Source of the DNA: a bacterium
Lineage (GTDB): Bacteria; SAR324; XYD2-FULL-50-16
Length of the DNA stretch: 44,514 nucleotides
Assembly (NCBI GenBank): GCA_018830885.1
Contig: JAHJRI010000163.1
Span: 1-44,514 of the forward strand
Direction of reading: 5' to 3'
The translations under genes were made by a program, and so were the position numbers. Within the stretch, counting starts at the first letter, position 1. The number at the start of each line of letters is the position of its first letter. The notes under the pieces were generated by a model. It did not search any database, was not told the DNA's origin, and was given only the letters and a program-made list of their open reading frames with translations. This document shows, piece after piece, positions 42,358 to 44,514 of the stretch.

Positions 42358-43224
42358 TCAGTTGGGAATGGGCCTGGCAGCCAGGCCTGTTTCCGCTGCA
42401 ATAAACCGGACGACGCTGTCGTCCCGATTGGGACCGATAATCTCCGTCGCGTGGATTTTCAACGCGCTTTCGGCATTGGCGACCGCAATGGCCCGATCGG
42501 CTTCCTGGAACATTTCGATATCGTTTTCGGCATCCCCGAATACCACCAGCTCCCTGTCTTTCAGACCCCAACGGTCAACCAGCGTCCGGAGGGCCTGTCC
42601 CTTGGTGGCTCTGGCATCGTGAATACTCAGCCAGAACCAGCCCCGGGAGTACTGGTTTTCATAGAACTGGGTCATCAGCCGGCTGCCGTGTTTTTCGTGG
42701 ATCGTCTCCCGCAGATCGGACAACGGCGCTGCTTTCCCCATGACGATGATACAGATCACCTGATCTGCCAGAGACGCTGACAGTGTTTCCAGGTAGTGCA
42801 GGCGACTGTCCCGGGCGTTTTTGCGGTCATCCAGGTACCACTGCATCCCCTTATTGACGATCCGGTTGTAATAGAGGCAGTCCTTTTTACCGTTGAAGGT
42901 GGAGACGTAAGGCGCAAAGCCGCTGTCAGCAATCATACTCAGCAGGTCCGTCGATACCTCCGTACGGATCTCATTGATCACATAATGAGCGCCGGTTGCC
43001 AGGTCTGAAATAGAGCCGCCGTTGATGGCGATGATCGGCAGTGTGAATGTCAGGCCCCTGAGCAGATCCTGCATGGAAAAAACGCTCCTGGCACTGGCCA
43101 CGGTAAATGGCAGATCCGCCGCCATCATCTCCTGCAGGGTCCTTTTACAGAACGGGGAGAGGGATCCGTCCTCCCGCAGGAGCGTGCCGTCCAGATCGGT
43201 GATATAAAGCTTCTTGTCTTTCAC
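42358..43224 (-). CDS. Cof-type HAD-superfamily phosphatase
   Basis: This 288-aa cytosolic hydrolase has HAD motif I YITDLDGTLL (nucleophile Asp10, general acid Asp12), motif II TVASARS, a motif III lysine in ATKGQALRTLVDRWGL and motif IV VFGDAENDIEMF. The central cap of about 110 residues fits the Cof/C2B type acting on sugar or nucleotide phosphates. Start is GTG at 43224 with no good Shine-Dalgarno; the SMR gene ends nine bases upstream, so coupling is likely. The substrate is unknown. Confidence 0.88.
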   Translation of the reverse strand: MKDKKLYITDLDGTLLREDGSLSPFCKRTLQEMMAADLPFTVASARSVFSMQDLLRGLTFTLPIIAINGGSISDLATGAHYVINEIRTEVSTDLLSMIADSGFAPYVSTFNGKKDCLYYNRIVNKGMQWYLDDRKNARDSRLHYLETLSASLADQVICIIVMGKAAPLSDLRETIHEKHGSRLMTQFYENQYSRGWFWLSIHDARATKGQALRTLVDRWGLKDRELVVFGDAENDIEMFQEADRAIAVANAESALKIHATEIIGPNRDDSVVRFIAAETGLAARPIPN

Positions 43225-43233
43225 AGGTACTCG

Positions 43234-43569
43234 TTACGATGGAGATTGAAGAACAATCTCGCTCAGGTTCAGCAGGACCACTCCCGTGACAATGATCAGA
43301 ATCGAAACAATTTTGAGGGCATTGACCGGTTCCCGGAAAAAAATCATCCCCACCGCAGAGACCAGCATGATGCCCAATCCAGCCCAGATGGCATAGGCAA
43401 AACTGAGATCGAAATGCTTGAGCGCATAAATGAAGACGGTAAATGAAATACCCCAGAACACAAAGGTGAAAATCGATGCATAGAGATTGCTGAAACCGTT
43501 GGACAGTTTCATGCAGGTTGACCCTCCCAGTTCGGTCAAAATACCAATGGACAGCAGCAGCCAGCGCAT
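43234..43569 (-). CDS. Small multidrug resistance (SMR/EmrE-like) transporter
   Basis: This 111-aa inner-membrane protein has four predicted helices. GILTELGGSTCMKLSNGF places the essential acidic residue (Glu13, equivalent to EmrE Glu14) in helix 1, and SFAYAIWAGLGIM matches the conserved YAxWxGxG of helix 3. MIFFREPVNALKIVSILLI-like loop and helix 4 follow. AGGAGG lies four bases before the ATG. It may export guanidinium, polyamines or cationic drugs. It is first of a two-gene unit with the HAD phosphatase. Confidence 0.9.
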   Translation of the reverse strand: MRWLLLSIGILTELGGSTCMKLSNGFSNLYASIFTFVFWGISFTVFIYALKHFDLSFAYAIWAGLGIMLVSAVGMIFFREPVNALKIVSILIIVTGVVLLNLSEIVLQSPS

Positions 43570-44141
43570 TTTCCTCCTGTGTTGGATGTCTATCTCACCA
43601 GAATGGTCATGACATGAGCCATGGCAAGGGATAAAAAACAGTTCGACGTGTGTCCTGTTAGCATGCCATGTTGATTCGTTGCCGGTCTACCTTTTGTTTG
43701 CTGCATCAAGACCAGGTCGTCTTTATTCATTCACAATGTCAATAGAGTAGGGGCCCTTTGCTGCGGACTGAGTTCCATTGAATCAAGTTGCCCATAAGTT
43801 GATATGAAAAAAATCGGTCAGATAATTTCTGCCCTGCCGACGTCATCGTCTGAGGGTGCACCAAATATGTGTGGGTACCTGTAAGCGGAAAGAGGTTGTT
43901 TGTTCAGAAAACCTTGGATTCCAGGAGCTCCAAGGATGGATTCATGCGTTTTTCTGAATAAATAACCTCTTGAAGCGGGAATGATCACATACCCACATGT
44001 TTTTGATGCCCCCTCGTCAGACTGCCTCTGGACGACAACTGCGTGAATATGAGAGGATCCCGGTATATGAAACGGTTCATGCCAGACACGCTGCAGGGAT
44101 TTTAAATGAGTCATTCCCAAAGAAACATCTGAACATGGAAA
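43570..44141. other. Divergent intergenic region containing foldback element B2
   Basis: These 572 bases lie between the SMR gene (minus) and the PAS gene (plus). The left 280 bases show no gene and no convincing promoter pair (a TTGACA on minus at about 43738-43743 lacks a partner). Foldback element B2 occupies 43848-44022. The last 120 bases before the PAS start show only a weak GGA ribosome site. Confidence 0.5.
43848..44022 (-). repeat. Foldback element family B, copy 2
   Basis: Arms 43891-43910 and 43951-43970 are 20 bp with only two G-T pairs. Imperfect pairing continues outward to about 43848 and 44022 (GTCTGA near 43848 pairs with TCAGAC at 44017-44022; TGTGGGTA near 43870 pairs with TACCCACA near 43990). 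AAGCGG flanks the inner arms as a direct repeat (43883-43888, 43973-43978). The reverse-complement core AAACGCATGAATCC ... TGGAGCTC ... TCCAAGGTT matches copy 1, while the arms do not. Confidence 0.82.
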
Positions 44142-44514
44142 ATGGTGGACAAGGGTGAGTTGACATTTCAGACCGAAGACGGCGGTGTCCAGGGGCTGGG
44201 TCCCGATGACTACCGCCTGATCTTCAAGGCCATCATGGTGCAGTCCCGGGACGGTCTGTTTGTGACCGATCATGCGGGGAATGTGGTCATGGTCAACCGG
44301 GCCTGTGAAGAGATGAACGGTTTCAGGGCCGAGGCGGTGCTGGGTCGCAATGTCAGGGATCTGGTCGAGGCCGGGTATTTCCAGCGCTCCGCCACGCTGG
44401 AGGTGATCCGGCAGAATTGCGCGGTGAGCCTGATCACGGCGTCTTCCAATCAGCGCAAAGTTCTCTCAACCGCCATTCCCATCCACGATGAGGGCGGCCG
44501 GTTGCGCTTTGTCC
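44142..44514 (+). CDS. PAS-domain signalling/regulatory protein, partial
   Basis: The open frame from the ATG at 44142 runs off the right edge (124 codons). After a short leader, DDYRLIFKAIMVQSRDGLFVTD and GNVVMVNRACEEMNGFRAEAVLG form a typical PAS sensory domain, continuing to LVEAGYFQRSATLEVI and VSLITASSNQRKVLSTAIPI. Proteins with this N-terminus in related bacteria are usually sigma54-dependent activators, but only the PAS part is visible. The Shine-Dalgarno (GGAAA) is weak and close to the ATG; the in-frame GTG next to it is an alternative. Confidence 0.75.
   Translation, partial: MVDKGELTFQTEDGGVQGLGPDDYRLIFKAIMVQSRDGLFVTDHAGNVVMVNRACEEMNGFRAEAVLGRNVRDLVEAGYFQRSATLEVIRQNCAVSLITASSNQRKVLSTAIPIHDEGGRLRFV

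Noticed and set aside
1..44514. tRNA, rRNA, CRISPR arrays, transposase or phage genes
   Set aside because: None could be recognised by cloverleaf motifs, repeat-spacer periodicity or protein signatures.

Overview
The window reads as chromosomal DNA of a Gram-negative anaerobe, most likely a sulfate- or sulfite-respiring Desulfobacterota (Desulfobacterales-like). This is inferred from gene content, not from a marker gene. The clues are a taurine-to-sulfite operon (sulfoacetaldehyde acetyltransferase, taurine:pyruvate aminotransferase, alanine dehydrogenase), a glycolate/D-lactate oxidase GlcD/GlcF pair, an NDP-forming acyl-CoA synthetase, a pyruvoyl arginine decarboxylase feeding a carboxyspermidine-type polyamine route, outer-membrane-type proteins and a lipoprotein. 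No rRNA, tRNA, CRISPR array, IS transposase gene or phage gene is visible.

Layout. 1-3362 (minus): polyamine operon pdaD, speB, carboxynorspermidine dehydrogenase, nspC (runs off the left edge). 3796-6546 (minus): a seven-unit beta-propeller lipoprotein, a broken Nudix gene and a histidine phosphatase. 6888-7655 (plus): a PlsC acyltransferase. 7665-12452 (minus): two exported envelope proteins, a TerB-like protein and a large unknown helical protein. 12686-17029 (minus): PAP2 phosphatase, NDP-forming acyl-CoA synthetase and a FAS-I/SAT-like acyltransferase. 17806-23422 (plus): EamA transporter, GAF-GAF-HD-GYP c-di-GMP phosphodiesterase, then a LarA-like plus Old-Yellow-Enzyme-like pair. 23448-27357 (minus): folA-thyA, then an amidohydrolase with a LUD protein. 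27758-28027 (plus): small TrpR-family regulator. 28097-30753 (minus): 2Fe-2S flavin reductase translationally coupled to a CrtISO/phytoene-desaturase-like enzyme. 31173-32213 (plus): epd. 32370-32840 (minus): YbaK-like deacylase. 33217-35825 (plus): glcD-glcF. 35916-41207 (minus): GntR regulator, xsc, tpa, ald. 41848-42337 (plus): small unknown gene and a frameshifted acyl-CoA ligase C-terminus. 42358-43569 (minus): SMR transporter and HAD phosphatase. 44142 to the right edge (plus): PAS-domain protein.

The strongest unexplained signals are non-coding. One family (A) is a modular dispersed intergenic repeat with three copies near 17.3, 32.3 and 41.5 kb; one copy differs from another by a segment flanked by short direct repeats. 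The other family (B) is a long foldback element with two copies near 17.5 and 43.9 kb. B copies share a nearly identical loop-proximal core, but their stem arms differ in sequence and are still self-complementary. Two decayed genes, a Nudix hydrolase with an internal frame-shifting deletion and an acyl-CoA ligase tail with a poly-C frameshift, show ongoing gene loss.

Metabolically, the right half is organised around taurine: Tpa removes the amino group, Ald recycles alanine to pyruvate and ammonia, and Xsc releases sulfite and acetyl phosphate. The GntR regulator at the head of that operon is preceded by a sigma70-like promoter overlapped by a palindrome, which suggests autoregulation.
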